Assembly: GCF_002849715.1 (NCBI RefSeq)
Contig: NZ_CP018863.1
Coordinates: forward strand, 1,488,001 to 1,552,000
DNA: 64,000 bases
Direction of reading: 5' to 3'
DNA from: Arthrobacter crystallopoietes
Lineage (GTDB): Bacteria; Actinomycetota; Actinomycetes; Actinomycetales; Micrococcaceae
The notes beneath the pieces were generated by a model. That model did not search any database and was not told the origin of the DNA. It worked only from the letters and a program-made list of their open reading frames with translations. The translations under genes and the position numbers were made by a program. Shown here piece after piece: positions 9,158-18,321 of the stretch; position 1 is the stretch's first letter, and every line of letters starts with the position of its first letter.

Positions 9158-10944
9158 GGCTCCCGGGGTGGTTGGCTCTCCAGCGGGTTTCCGCTTGGTC
9201 CGGCCTGGGAGCTGGGACCCCCGTAGTCCGGCCCGGGACCTGCTGCGCCGCCGCCGTGGGCAGGAGAGTCGGGTGACATTTGCGGATTGTCTTCGCTTTT
9301 TGGGAATAGCCCGCGCGGGACACCGCGGCCGTCCCAGTTGAGCAGGTTGACCCGTCCCCGCAATTCCCCTGGTTCCGTCTGGCCATCGGTGGTCTGCCGC
9401 TGTTTGAGTGCGTAGAAGTTCTCCACTGCCACGGGTGTGGGCTTGCCGCTGGCTTCGCCGAAGGGATCGGAGGGATACATGCCCGGTCCGTCGTCGAAAT
9501 CCAGCGAGCAGCCCATCTCTTCGAGATTGTGCGCCTGTTCAACGTGGGCCTTGGGGATGACGTAGCGTTCGTTGTATTTGGCAATCGCCATCAGCCGGTA
9601 CATCTCGTACATGGCCTCGGGCTCCATACCGACGGCTTCCGGTATTGAATCGTCCGGGTCGTTGCCCAGGCTGATACCGCGCATGAAGGAACGCATGGCG
9701 GCGAGCTTTCGGAGTACACCGGTGACAATCTCGGTGTCCCCGGCGGTGAAGAGCTCCGCCAGATACTCAACCGGGATGCGCAGCGATTCGATGGCGCCGA
9801 ACAGGTTCCCGGCGTCCTCGGCGTCGTGGCCCTGCTCGCTGAGCAGATCGACAACCGGGGACAGCGGGGGCACGTACCAGACCATTGGCATGGTGCGGTA
9901 CTCCGGGTGGAGCGGCAGTGCGACCTTGTAGACCTTGGCCATGTTGTAGACCGGTGAGCGCCGCGCGGCGTCCATCCAGTCCTCCGGGATGCCCTCGGCG
10001 CGGGCTCCGGCGACGACTTCGGGGTCGTTGGGATCCAGCATGAGGTCCAGCTGGGCCTGGTAGAGCTCCTTTTCATCTTCGATGGACGCGGCCTCGGTTA
10101 CCCGGTCCGCGTCGTAGAGGAAGATGCCGATGTAGCGCAGCCGTCCCACGCAGGTTTCGGAACAGACGGTCGGGATGCCCACCTCGATGCGCGGGTAGCA
10201 GAAGGTACATTTTTCGGCTTTGCCGGTCTTGTGGTTGAAGTACATCTTCTTGTACGGGCAGCCCGTGATGCACTGCCGCCAGCCGCGGCAGCGGTCCTGA
10301 TCCACCAGGACGATGCCGTCTTCTTCGCGCTTATAGATGGCGCCGGACGGGCAGGAGGCCATGCAGGACGGGTTGAGGCAGTGTTCGCAGATCCGGGGCA
10401 GATAGAACATGAACGTCTGCTCGAACTCGAACTTGATCTTCTCCTCGGACTCCTTGCGGATCTTCTCGACGATGGGATCCAGATGGCCCAGCTGCGAGGT
10501 GCCGCCCAGGTTGTCGTCCCAGTTCGCGGACCACTCGACCTTCATGTCCTTGCCGGTGATGAGCGACTTGGGCCTGGCCACCGGGAAGTCGTCGCCGAGC
10601 GGGGCATCGGTGAGCGTTTCGTAGTCGTAGGTCCAGGGCTCGTAGTAGTCGTCCAGTTCGGGCTGGACGGGGCTGGCAAAGATGCCGAACAGCTTCTTGA
10701 GCCGGCCGCCGCCCTTGAGCTTGAGGCGTCCCCACCGGTTCAGCTCCCAGCCGCCGCGCCATTTCTCCTGGTCCTCGTAGCGGCGCGGGTAACCCTGGCC
10801 CGGCCGCGTCTCGACGTTGTTGAACCAGACGTACTCGGTGCCGGCGCGGTTGGTCCACGCCTGCTTGCACGTCACCGAGCAGGTGTGGCAACCGATGCAT
10901 TTGTCGAGGTTCATCACCATGCCCACTTGAGCCATGACTTTCAT
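9154..10944 (-). CDS. narH: respiratory nitrate reductase beta subunit (Fe-S)
   Basis: A 596-residue iron-sulfur protein that relays electrons from NarI to NarG at the inner membrane face. Four cysteine clusters are clear: CIGCHTCSVTCKQAW, CEHCLNPSCMASCP, CRGWRQCITGCPY and CTFCYPRIEVGIPTVCSETC. The tryptophan in CRGWRQC is the replacement expected where NarH carries a 3Fe-4S cluster. The protein is longer than usual because of a 60-residue tail rich in Gly, Pro and Ser with no recognisable domain. Its ATG overlaps the narG stop (TGATG), and its stop overlaps narJ. Confidence 0.96.
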   Translation of the reverse strand: MKVMAQVGMVMNLDKCIGCHTCSVTCKQAWTNRAGTEYVWFNNVETRPGQGYPRRYEDQEKWRGGWELNRWGRLKLKGGGRLKKLFGIFASPVQPELDDYYEPWTYDYETLTDAPLGDDFPVARPKSLITGKDMKVEWSANWDDNLGGTSQLGHLDPIVEKIRKESEEKIKFEFEQTFMFYLPRICEHCLNPSCMASCPSGAIYKREEDGIVLVDQDRCRGWRQCITGCPYKKMYFNHKTGKAEKCTFCYPRIEVGIPTVCSETCVGRLRYIGIFLYDADRVTEAASIEDEKELYQAQLDLMLDPNDPEVVAGARAEGIPEDWMDAARRSPVYNMAKVYKVALPLHPEYRTMPMVWYVPPLSPVVDLLSEQGHDAEDAGNLFGAIESLRIPVEYLAELFTAGDTEIVTGVLRKLAAMRSFMRGISLGNDPDDSIPEAVGMEPEAMYEMYRLMAIAKYNERYVIPKAHVEQAHNLEEMGCSLDFDDGPGMYPSDPFGEASGKPTPVAVENFYALKQRQTTDGQTEPGELRGRVNLLNWDGRGVPRGLFPKSEDNPQMSPDSPAHGGGAAGPGPDYGGPSSQAGPSGNPLESQPPREP

Positions 10945-13900
10945 CAGTACCTGACCTCCTGCGAACGCTTGCGGATTGTCGTGACCATGTCCCGCTGGTT
11001 CCCGGTAGGGCCAAGGTAGTTGAAGGCATAAGCGAGCTGGCCGTACCCCCCGATCAGATGCGTGGGCTTGACCAGCAGCCGCGTGTTGGAGTTGTGGATA
11101 CCGCCGCGACGTCCCGTGGCCTCCGACTTCGGCACGTCGATGGTCCGTTCCTGGGCATGGTGCACGAACACCACCCCCGCGGGCATCCGGTGGCTGACGA
11201 TGGCCCGGCAGACATAGACGCCGTTGGCATTAACGCACTCGACCCAGTCGTTGTCTATGACATTGATGGCCGCGGCGTCTTCCTTGCTGATCCAGCAGGT
11301 TGGCCCGCCGCGGGAGAGCGAGAGCATGAACAGGTTGTCCTGGTACTCCGAGTGGATGGACCATTTGTTGTGCGGGGTCAGGTACCTGACGGTGATCTCG
11401 GCCGATCCGTCCTGCCCCAGGCGGGGTTCGCCGAACAGCCGGTGCATGTCCAGCGGCGGCCGGTAGATCGGCAATGCCTCGCCGAGATCCCGCAGCCAGT
11501 CGTGGTCCAGGAAGAAGTGCATCCTGCCGGTGAGCGTGTGGAAGGGCTTGAGCCGTTCGATGTTCGTGGTGAACGGCGCGTACCGGCGGCCACCGGTTTC
11601 GGAGCCGGACCACTCCGGCGAGGTAATCACGGGCACCGGCGCGGATTGCGTGTCCGTAAAGGTAATGTGTTTCTCTTCCGAACCCAGGGCCAGGTCGACC
11701 AGGTCGCGGCCCGTCTGTTTCTCCAGCTCCCGGAACCCGTGGACTGCCAGCTCGCCGTTGGTGGTTCCGGAGAAGGTCAGAATGGCTTCCGCGAGCTTGG
11801 CATCGGTCTCGATGGCCGGCCGCCCGTCGGCCGAACCACCCAGCATCACCCCGTTCTTCTTGGCGAGCCAGTCCAGGGCATGGTCCAGCTTGTAGTTGAT
11901 GTTCTTGACGGTAAAGCCCAGCTTGTCGGCCAGCGGGCCGACGGCGGCCAGCTTGTCCGCGATGGCCGTGTAATCGCGTTCGACGACGGTGAAGACGGGC
12001 ATGGTCTTCCCCGGCACGGCCGGGGTGGTCCCGTCCCGCCAGTCCCTGACCACTCCTCCGGGCTGGGCGATCTGTCCGGCGGTGTCATGCTGCAACGGAA
12101 CACTGACCAGATCCTTGCGCACTCCGAGGTGGGTCTTTGCCTGGCGGGAGAACTCTTCCGCCAACTGGTGGAACATCTCAAAGTCGGACTTGGCCTCCCA
12201 CGGTGGATCGATGGCAGGGGTGAAGGCATGGACAAACGGGTGCATGTCCGTGGAGGACAGATCATGCTTCTCGTACCAGGTGGCAGCGGGGAACACGATG
12301 TCGGACAGCAGGGTGGTCGACGTCATCCTGAAGTCGGCGGAGACGAGCAGATCCAGTTTGCCCTCGGGAGTCTCCTCGTGCCATTTGACTTCGTCGGGAC
12401 GCGTCATCGAGGCCTCGGCGGCGTTGCCCATGACATTGTGGTGGGTGCCCAGCAGGTTCTTCAGAAAATACTCATTGCCCTTCGCCGATGAGCCCATCAG
12501 GTTTGAGCGCCACAGCATCAGCGTCCGCGGCCAGTTCTGCGGTGCATCCACGTCTTCAATGGCCGGATTGAGCGTTCCCTCTTTCAGCCGGTTGGCCACG
12601 TAGCCGGCGGCATTGGCGGCCTGGCCGTCTTCTACCGCCTGCTCGGCTTCGGCCGCCAGGTCCAGCGGGTTCTTGTCGAACTGGGGGTAGAACGGCATCC
12701 AGCCCAGCCGCGCGGACTTCGAGATGGTGTCCGCAGTATGCATGCCCTTGAGGTGGCCCTCGGCCAGCGGTGAACTCAGCGAGTCCGCCGAGTAGCCGTC
12801 ATTGCGCCACTGCCCGGTGTGCATGTACCAGTACGAGGTTCCGGTCATCGTCCGCGGCGGGCGGGACCAGTCCAGGGCGTTGGCCAAGGAAACCCAGCCG
12901 GTAATCGGGCGGGTCTTTTCCTGCCCGACGTAATGGGCCCAGCCACCGCCGTTGCGGCCCATCGCACCGGTCAGCAGGAGCAGTGACAGGATGGACCGGT
13001 AGGTCGCGTCCCCGTGGAACCACTGGCAGATTCCGGCGCCCATGATGATCATCGACCGGCCGCCGGACTGCTCCGCGTTCCGGGCGAATTCCCGGGCGAT
13101 CTTGATGCACATCCTGGCCGGAACGGAAGTAATGGCTTCCTGCCACGCCGGGGTGTAAGGCGTGGCGCCGTCGTCGTACTCTCCTGCCCATTCGCCCGGC
13201 AGGCCGTCGCGGCCGACACCGTACTGGGCCAGCATCAGATCGAAGACGGTGGTGACCAGTTTGCCGCCGATGCGGCGCACCGGCACGCCGCGGCGCAGAA
13301 CCGAACCGGAGCCGTCCGGCGCTTCAAAACACGGCAGCTGGACCTCGGCGTTCTCGCCGCCGGACCCGTACAGGCTCAGCCGGGGTTTGACATCGCCGAG
13401 TTCCAGATTCCATTTGCCCTTGCCGGACTCGCTGTAGCGGAAGCCCATCGATCCGTTGGGGACGACCGGCTTATCCGTGACCTCGTCGAGCAGCACCGTC
13501 TTCCACTCGGCGTCCTCGCTGCCTGCCAGTTCCGGCAGATCGGCCGAGGTCAGGAATTTGCCCGGGACCAGCGACGAGCCGTCCGGCGAGGGCGTGAGCG
13601 TGATCAGGAACGGCAGGTCCGTGTACTGCTTGACGTAGTCCGTGAAAAAAGGCACGTGACGCTCAACGAAAAATTCCTTGAGTATCACGTGCCCCATCGC
13701 CATGGCCAGTGCTGCGTCCGTGCCGGCTTGGGCGGGCAGCCAGTCATCCGCGAACTTGGTGTTGTCCGCATAGTCCGGGCTGACCGTAACCACCTTGGTG
13801 CCCCGGTAACGGACCTCCGCCATCCAATGCGCATCCGGCGTCCTGGTGACCGGCACATTGGAGCCCCACATCATCAGGTACGTCGAATCCCACCAGTCAC

Positions 13901-14663
13901 CGGACTCGGGCACGTCCGTCTGGTCACCGAAGACCTGCGGGCTGGCCACGGGCAGATCGGCGTACCAGTCGTAGAACGAAGTCATCACCCCGCCGATCAG
14001 CTGGATGAACCGCGTACCCACCGCATGGCTGACCATGGACATCGCCGGAATGGGCGAGAAACCCGCGACCCGGTCCGGCCCGTACGTCTTGATGGTGTGG
14101 ACATGCGCGGCGGCAGCCATCTCGATGGATTCCTGCCACGACACCCGGACCAGGCCGCCCTTGCCGCGGGCCTGCTGGTACTTCTTCCGGCGCACCGGAT
14201 CGCCGACGACGTCGGCCCACGCGAGGACCGGGTCCTTCAGCCGTGACTTCGCCTCACGGTACAGCTCGAGCAGCACGCCGCGGGCATACGGGTAGCGCAC
14301 GCGGGTGGGCGAGTACGTGTACCAGGAGAACGCCGCGCCGCGGGGACAGCCCCGGGGCTCGTATTCCGGGCGGTCATTGCCCACGGAAGGATAATCCGTT
14401 TGCTGCGACTCCCAGGTGATGATGCCGTCCTTGACATACACCTTCCAGGAGCACGATCCGGTGCAGTTCACCCCGTGCGTGGAGCGGACTACCTTGTCGT
14501 GGCTCCAGCGGTCGCGGTAGAAAACATCACCCTTCCGCCCGCCTTCTCGGTACACGGCGCGTCCGTCATCGCTCTGTTCCCAGCGCGTGAAAAACCGCCC
14601 CACTGCCAACATTGCGTCGGAGGCGCTGCCATCGGTTCCAGGTTTGATCGGTCCGGCTGCCAT
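10944..14663 (-). CDS. narG: respiratory nitrate reductase alpha subunit
   Basis: A 1239-residue molybdopterin enzyme that reduces nitrate to nitrite in the cytoplasm. The N terminus has the Fe-S motif HGVNCTGSCSWKVYV with the NarG-specific histidine ligand, followed by RGAAFSWYTYSPTRVRYPYA. Further cofactor-binding parts are MMWGSNVPVTRTPDAHW and MGAGICQWFHGD. The C terminus reads LAYAFNYLGPTGNQRD. There is no twin-arginine signal, consistent with an inward-facing NarGHI complex. Length and gene order match the family. It heads the operon narGHJIK and faces the PPOX-type gene across a 389-base gap. Confidence 0.97.
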   Translation of the reverse strand: MAAGPIKPGTDGSASDAMLAVGRFFTRWEQSDDGRAVYREGGRKGDVFYRDRWSHDKVVRSTHGVNCTGSCSWKVYVKDGIITWESQQTDYPSVGNDRPEYEPRGCPRGAAFSWYTYSPTRVRYPYARGVLLELYREAKSRLKDPVLAWADVVGDPVRRKKYQQARGKGGLVRVSWQESIEMAAAAHVHTIKTYGPDRVAGFSPIPAMSMVSHAVGTRFIQLIGGVMTSFYDWYADLPVASPQVFGDQTDVPESGDWWDSTYLMMWGSNVPVTRTPDAHWMAEVRYRGTKVVTVSPDYADNTKFADDWLPAQAGTDAALAMAMGHVILKEFFVERHVPFFTDYVKQYTDLPFLITLTPSPDGSSLVPGKFLTSADLPELAGSEDAEWKTVLLDEVTDKPVVPNGSMGFRYSESGKGKWNLELGDVKPRLSLYGSGGENAEVQLPCFEAPDGSGSVLRRGVPVRRIGGKLVTTVFDLMLAQYGVGRDGLPGEWAGEYDDGATPYTPAWQEAITSVPARMCIKIAREFARNAEQSGGRSMIIMGAGICQWFHGDATYRSILSLLLLTGAMGRNGGGWAHYVGQEKTRPITGWVSLANALDWSRPPRTMTGTSYWYMHTGQWRNDGYSADSLSSPLAEGHLKGMHTADTISKSARLGWMPFYPQFDKNPLDLAAEAEQAVEDGQAANAAGYVANRLKEGTLNPAIEDVDAPQNWPRTLMLWRSNLMGSSAKGNEYFLKNLLGTHHNVMGNAAEASMTRPDEVKWHEETPEGKLDLLVSADFRMTSTTLLSDIVFPAATWYEKHDLSSTDMHPFVHAFTPAIDPPWEAKSDFEMFHQLAEEFSRQAKTHLGVRKDLVSVPLQHDTAGQIAQPGGVVRDWRDGTTPAVPGKTMPVFTVVERDYTAIADKLAAVGPLADKLGFTVKNINYKLDHALDWLAKKNGVMLGGSADGRPAIETDAKLAEAILTFSGTTNGELAVHGFRELEKQTGRDLVDLALGSEEKHITFTDTQSAPVPVITSPEWSGSETGGRRYAPFTTNIERLKPFHTLTGRMHFFLDHDWLRDLGEALPIYRPPLDMHRLFGEPRLGQDGSAEITVRYLTPHNKWSIHSEYQDNLFMLSLSRGGPTCWISKEDAAAINVIDNDWVECVNANGVYVCRAIVSHRMPAGVVFVHHAQERTIDVPKSEATGRRGGIHNSNTRLLVKPTHLIGGYGQLAYAFNYLGPTGNQRDMVTTIRKRSQEVRY

Positions 14664-15052
14664 GGCTTCACCCTACGAAACGAATGGGACGATGACCATA
14701 GCCTGAAGGTGCAGACAAAATTAACTTCCGATATCCGCCCCTTTACTTGCTGACCCCGAAGCGTGGCGCCAAGGACGGTGGGAACGGCAACGAACTGAAC
14801 TGCGGCCGCCTGATTGAACAGCAGGCCGCTCAAACCACGTCCACCTGACGGCAGGAAATAATGCAGGCGCGTGCCGTCAACGGCCTATACCGCTCGACGG
14901 CAAGGACCCTACACCGCTAGGCCGAAATCGCAGCCAGAAACCACCGCAAGCACCACCCTCAAATCCGGTCAAGACCAGGCGTTTGCTTGACCGCCGCCGC
15001 CGGACCGTCCGCTGTCCTTCCTATTTGCCAAAAACCTTTGAAGAATGAACCC
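14664..15052. other. narG / PPOX divergent intergenic region
   Basis: No gene is supported in this 389-base gap; it must contain the promoters of the nar operon and of the PPOX-type gene. I looked for an FNR/CRP-type dyad (TTGAT-N4-ATCAA) and did not find one. An AT-rich patch around 14715-14750 is the likeliest core promoter for narG. Confidence 0.5.
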
Positions 15053-15478
15053 ATGATGTTCGAACACGACAACCCGATCCTTGAACTCACCGATGACCAG
15101 TCCTGGAAGTTGCTGAAAAATACCAGCCATGGCCGGATCGTCCTGACAGCAGCCGGCGAGACGGATATTTTCCCAATCAACTACATGGTGCACGATGCGG
15201 TCCTGCTCATGCGCAGCGCACCCGGCACCAAGCTCGCCGAAATCACCATCAACGAGAACGTGGTGTTCGAAACGGACGGTATCACCAGTGAAGAGGCATG
15301 GAGCGTCGTCGTGAAGGGAACGGCCCGGGTCCTGCAGTCCGGAGAGGAAATCGCCGAAGCCGAGAGCTTGGGCTTGAAAACCTGGATTCCCACAATGAAG
15401 GACTTCTACATCGAGGTGAAGCCGGAACGCATCAGCGGACGCCACTTCATCCTGGGCGATCAGCCCGAGCGGTTCTAA
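15053..15478 (+). CDS. pyridoxamine 5'-phosphate oxidase-fold protein
   Basis: A 141-residue protein of the split-barrel FMN-binding fold. Typical motifs are SWKLLKNTSHGRIVLTAAGE near the start, FPINYMVHDAVLLMRSAPGT and WSVVVKGTARVL, as in actinobacterial PPOX-family proteins that bind FMN, F420 or heme. The reaction is not predictable. I chose the ATG at 15053 because the family starts a few residues before the SWKLL block; the longer frame adds a sequence without the family's look. It stands alone, divergent from narG, which may mean shared control by oxygen or nitrate. Confidence 0.8.
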   Translation: MMFEHDNPILELTDDQSWKLLKNTSHGRIVLTAAGETDIFPINYMVHDAVLLMRSAPGTKLAEITINENVVFETDGITSEEAWSVVVKGTARVLQSGEEIAEAESLGLKTWIPTMKDFYIEVKPERISGRHFILGDQPERF

Positions 15479-15539
15479 GGCAAATCCGCAGGCAAGAATA
15501 GCTGGCCGGAGGACCCTTCGGGTTGGTCACTCTCCACCG

Positions 15540-15604
15540 GCCGGACTCCGGCTTAGGCTCTCGCCGTCCGTTGGTCGACGAGTGAACGAGAAAGCTCAAG
15601 GCTT
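15540..15604 (+). repeat. 65-bp direct repeat R2, left copy
   Basis: This 65-base block matches 30053-30117 in the same orientation, without gaps, at 55 of 65 positions by hand count. The ends are best kept: GCCGGACTCCGG at the start and GAGAAAGCTCAAGGCTT at the end. The two copies bracket the accessory segment, so they could be remnants of attachment sites or copies of a dispersed element. Confidence 0.7.
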
Positions 15605-15665
15605 AGCAGCTCTAACAGCGCAAAATGGATACATCTAACCTGATTGTCCCGAACCGTGATCGATC

Positions 15666-15690
15666 GCGAACGCCGATTACGGCGCATATG
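15666..15690 (+). repeat. dif-like 25-bp repeat R1, copy a
   Basis: The core is GAACGCCGATTACGGCGC followed by ATATG. It contains a small hairpin (CGCCG/CGGCG). It lies in the gap between the convergent PPOX and VOC genes. It differs at one base from the commonest form of the repeat. Confidence 0.75.
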
Positions 15691-15790
15691 TTCAGCGCGT
15701 GAGGAAAGAGGCTGAGCCCGTTGATCTTCCTCCCGCAAGGCATGGCTGTTGTTTTGGTTGTGTAACCGGATGGCGCAGGCGGATGGAAAG

Positions 15791-16204
15791 TCAGAGGTAG
15801 AGGCGCAGGTCCAGGATGGAACGAGGCAATTGTTCGGGATCGGGGTGAGCGATGACAACTCGGATACCGTCCGGGTCTCGCGCTTCAACGAAAGTCACGC
15901 CGCCTGCTGAATGTGTGTAGGTGTGATCGCTCATTTCTTTCAGTAGCTTCTCGAAATACTCCAGCCCCTCCATGCTGTCGGTCGCCCACATCAGCAGATG
16001 GGGCCCGATGCCCGTCACGTGATGTGCGGCCCCTGTGCCTCGCTCAATCAAGTACACCTGAAATCCTCCGGAGGCCAGAAGAAGGGCTGCGCCTTCTTCC
16101 CGGATGGCCTGCTCGCAACCGAACACGTCACAGTAGAAGTTCACTGACCGCTCAAGTTGGGATACGAACAGAACTGATGAAACAACCCTCGCCGAGTACT
16201 CCAT
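15791..16204 (-). CDS. VOC-superfamily protein (glyoxalase/dioxygenase fold)
   Basis: A 137-residue protein of the vicinal oxygen chelate fold. The pattern SSVLFVSQLERSVNFYCDVF at the start and VEARDPDGIRVVIAHPD at the end are the two half-domain signatures. It probably works as a dimer with a metal site; whether it is an enzyme or a binding/resistance protein cannot be told. I placed the start at the ATG at 16204; an upstream ATG at 16285 would run into the 3' end of the neighbouring small gene. It is the first gene after the left R2 repeat. Confidence 0.8.
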   Translation of the reverse strand: MEYSARVVSSVLFVSQLERSVNFYCDVFGCEQAIREEGAALLLASGGFQVYLIERGTGAAHHVTGIGPHLLMWATDSMEGLEYFEKLLKEMSDHTYTHSAGGVTFVEARDPDGIRVVIAHPDPEQLPRSILDLRLYL

Positions 16205-16257
16205 GGGGCCATTCTTGACCGCCCCCTGCAGTTTGGCCAGATCTAACCGGCCCTGTA

Positions 16258-16488
16258 TCAGGCAGGCCTGAAGTTTCCGCTCCACCTCTCGTCATCGGGA
16301 ATCGGAGAACCGAACACCTTCGTGGTGCGGCGCAGGTCGTCTGCGGCAAGGTCGCGAAGCCTGCCCAATTCGTCGAGCCGCTCTTGGGGAATCTGGTGCC
16401 GCTGGAACTGCTCCTTCGCATGCTTGAACTGCTTTTCGGCCTCTTTAAGGTTTGCCTGGGCCTGCGAAACCGGATCAAGGGTAACCAT
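16258..16488 (-). CDS. uncharacterised 76-residue helical protein
   Basis: A short soluble protein beginning MVTLDPVSQAQANLKEAE, rich in Lys, Glu and Gln (KQFKHAKEQFQRHQIPQERL), so probably one long helix or coiled coil, and ending SPIPDDERWSGNFRPA. A GGAG sits seven bases before the ATG. I do not recognise the family. A close relative lies at 20126-20357 on the other strand but carries a frameshift, so this is the intact copy. The upstream leaders of the two copies are also alike, so a segment rather than just the gene was duplicated. Confidence 0.65.
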   Translation of the reverse strand: MVTLDPVSQAQANLKEAEKQFKHAKEQFQRHQIPQERLDELGRLRDLAADDLRRTTKVFGSPIPDDERWSGNFRPA

Positions 16489-16650
16489 GGCTCCATGATG
16501 GCAGCCCTCGGCCCGAAGCCAGAAGGGTACGAGGTCCCCCCTTTTACAATGCCCGGGAACGGTCGAGGCCTCGAGGTGGCGGGATCGGCGGATGGGCCGG
16601 AGCGAGTTACAACGCGACGGACTGCATCCCCTCTGACCCAGACCATGGCC

Positions 16651-16675
16651 GCGAACGCCGATAACGCCGCATATG
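16651..16675 (+). repeat. dif-like repeat R1, copy b
   Basis: GAACGCCGATAACGCCGC followed by ATATG, preceded by GC as in copies a and c. It lies between the divergent 76-residue gene and the STAS gene. Confidence 0.75.
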
Positions 16676-16840
16676 CTGGTTGGAGAGGGGGCTTTCCACT
16701 GAGGAAGCTTCACAGCGACGAATAGCTTCGACAGTGACACGCCCACAAGTTCGCCTTGTCCACTTGAAGGGACCGGCACTGTTCTATAGCGTTGTTTTGG
16801 GTTAAGCAGTAGCCATCGAAACGCTCATGAGGAGAATTTC

Positions 16841-17188
16841 GTGGATCATAAACTGCTTGTACGTGTTCGACTTGGTATGGATTGCGCTTCCGGCGTCATC
16901 AAGATCGACGGCTGCCTCACAGATCAAAGCTGCACAGCACTTTTTTCTCTCATCCGGCGCCTCCAGGGATTGTCCCGCGGCGTCGCGGTCACGGTGGACT
17001 TATCCGGTGCGAAGCACATTGAGAGCCGCGGCCTGGAGAGCCTCCAGCTGCTTAGCCGGGGAGAGCCTGTAGGCACGGCCATTTTTGACGTGCCGTTCCA
17101 GGGCACAGTGAACATCATCGTTCCCCCGGAGCTGCCCCGGTGCCCGGCGTCGATTGTCCGGGGGCCTCTTGGCCGGGTGGCGGCATGA
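16841..17188 (+). CDS. STAS-domain protein (anti-sigma antagonist-like)
   Basis: A 115-residue protein starting at GTG behind a good GAGGAG. The segment VTVDLSGAKHIESRGLESLQ matches the STAS signature around the phosphorylatable Ser of anti-sigma factor antagonists (DLSG...DSxGL); here the residues after the acidic/Glu position are S-R-G-L, so the Ser is present. The N terminus is atypical and the C terminus (FQGTVNIIVPPELPRCP) is unusual. A role in a partner-switching or anion-sensing pathway is inferred; no anti-sigma kinase gene is next to it. Its stop overlaps the next small ORF (ATGA). Confidence 0.6.
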   Translation: MDHKLLVRVRLGMDCASGVIKIDGCLTDQSCTALFSLIRRLQGLSRGVAVTVDLSGAKHIESRGLESLQLLSRGEPVGTAIFDVPFQGTVNIIVPPELPRCPASIVRGPLGRVAA

Positions 17189-17429
17189 CCAATCAGAGAG
17201 TCTCCTCCCGACGAACTGCTTTTCCATGCGACTTATCGATCCTGTCCATGGACCAGCTCCTCATGTACAGCAACCGGTGCTACAGCCAGCTCGATTGGAA
17301 CACCCCGATGCAGAGGCACTGATGCACTACTACGCACTCATCGAGGAACTTGCGGCCCGGGAGGCAGCAGCAGCTGGCCGAACGGGCCAAATGACGGTCG
17401 CAGGCCATGCCGGCCCCGGCGCCGGCTAA
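17185..17429 (+). pseudogene. small ORF broken by a one-base frameshift
   Basis: The ATG overlaps the STAS stop. The first frame reads MTNQRVSSRRTAFPCDLSIL onward to DQLLMYSNRCYSQLDWNTP and then hits a stop after four residues. A second frame continues convincingly as DAEALMHYYALIEELAAREA. Adding one C in the CCCC run near 17308 would join them into one protein of about 80 residues. It is therefore either a recently broken gene or a sequencing error in a homopolymer. The function is unknown. Confidence 0.5.
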
Positions 17430-17691
17430 GAGATGTAATAGTCATGGCCGGCGGTCCCTGGAGGGCACCGCGGAACCGTCGGACCTGATCAGTATTGCGC
17501 CCCGACGGCGGGATTGGCTACAACCGGAATCCCCGGCATCCACCCCGAAAATTCTCCGCTGGACCAATCCGTTCTGCGGCAAGGCCCACAATGAAGAAAA
17601 AAATTTCAGGACCGCCGCCGGTACATGGGGTAGTTGCCCGCGGTTCCGGCCCATTTAGAACCCGCCGACACACCATGAAAAGAAGGCTTCC

Positions 17692-18000
17692 ATGCCGTTA
17701 TCCGAAGATGAACTCAGACGCCTGCGGGAGCTCGAAGAGAACCTCGCCGCCGAGGACCCGGACCTGGCCCGCGCGTTAGGTAAGGACGGCGCCCCGGAAA
17801 GGACCGGCGCCAAAAAAGTTTACGGCCTGCTGATTATCGTGGCCGGCTTCGCTCTGCTCCTCACGGGAATCACCACCGACGCCGTGGCACTCGGCGTCAT
17901 CGGCTTCCTGACGGCAGGCACCGGCGCTTACCTCTTCTCCAACAGCCTCGGCCCTGGCCGTCGTCAGGGTCGATCAGGCCATAAGTTCCGCGCTTTTTAG
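17692..18000 (+). CDS. DUF3040 membrane protein
   Basis: A 102-residue protein with the actinobacterial DUF3040 start MPLSEDELRRLRELEENLAA, followed by two hydrophobic stretches (GLLIIVAGFALLLTGI and ALGVIGFLTAGTGAYLF) that should cross the membrane as a hairpin, and a basic tail. The family is widespread in actinobacteria and of unknown function. AAGAAGG precedes the ATG. It stands alone; downstream is the broken sortase gene on the other strand. Confidence 0.8.
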   Translation: MPLSEDELRRLRELEENLAAEDPDLARALGKDGAPERTGAKKVYGLLIIVAGFALLLTGITTDAVALGVIGFLTAGTGAYLFSNSLGPGRRQGRSGHKFRAF

Positions 18001-18262
18001 TTGCCGGTGGTCAGCATTGCATAGGCGATAAGACTCTCTTCACCCATACCGGTCTCCGGCTCGCAGCCGCCGCAAGTGATGAGCCGGAGTTCTGCCTCCG
18101 GGCAGCGTGCCTGGAGCAGCGGATACATCGAAGCCACAACAAGGGACGAGACGGTGGAATAGCCCTGGAGCCAAGTAGTCGGCTTCAGCACTTTAATCTG
18201 CAGCCAACTGCAGCCCTTCCACGCCGATATTGGCGGATACCAGCAGCAGGGGCCCCGCTATC
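17997..18262 (-). pseudogene. sortase remnant, 3' part
   Basis: On the minus strand, the last 64 codons read LVVASMYPLLQARCPEAELR then LITCGGCEPETGMG, which is the C-terminal strand pair of an actinobacterial class F-type sortase: the Cys in L-I-T-C is the catalytic one. The catalytic His region is missing, and the reading frame breaks between 18191 and the IS3 element at 18263. The probable N-terminal part lies beyond the IS (19701-19825). So the gene is dead by an internal deletion plus an insertion. Confidence 0.6.
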
Positions 18263-18321
18263 TGAACTGCTCCCCAGAAGTTGGACTGATAAATCAGATC
18301 CGATTTCTGGGGAGCAGTTTC

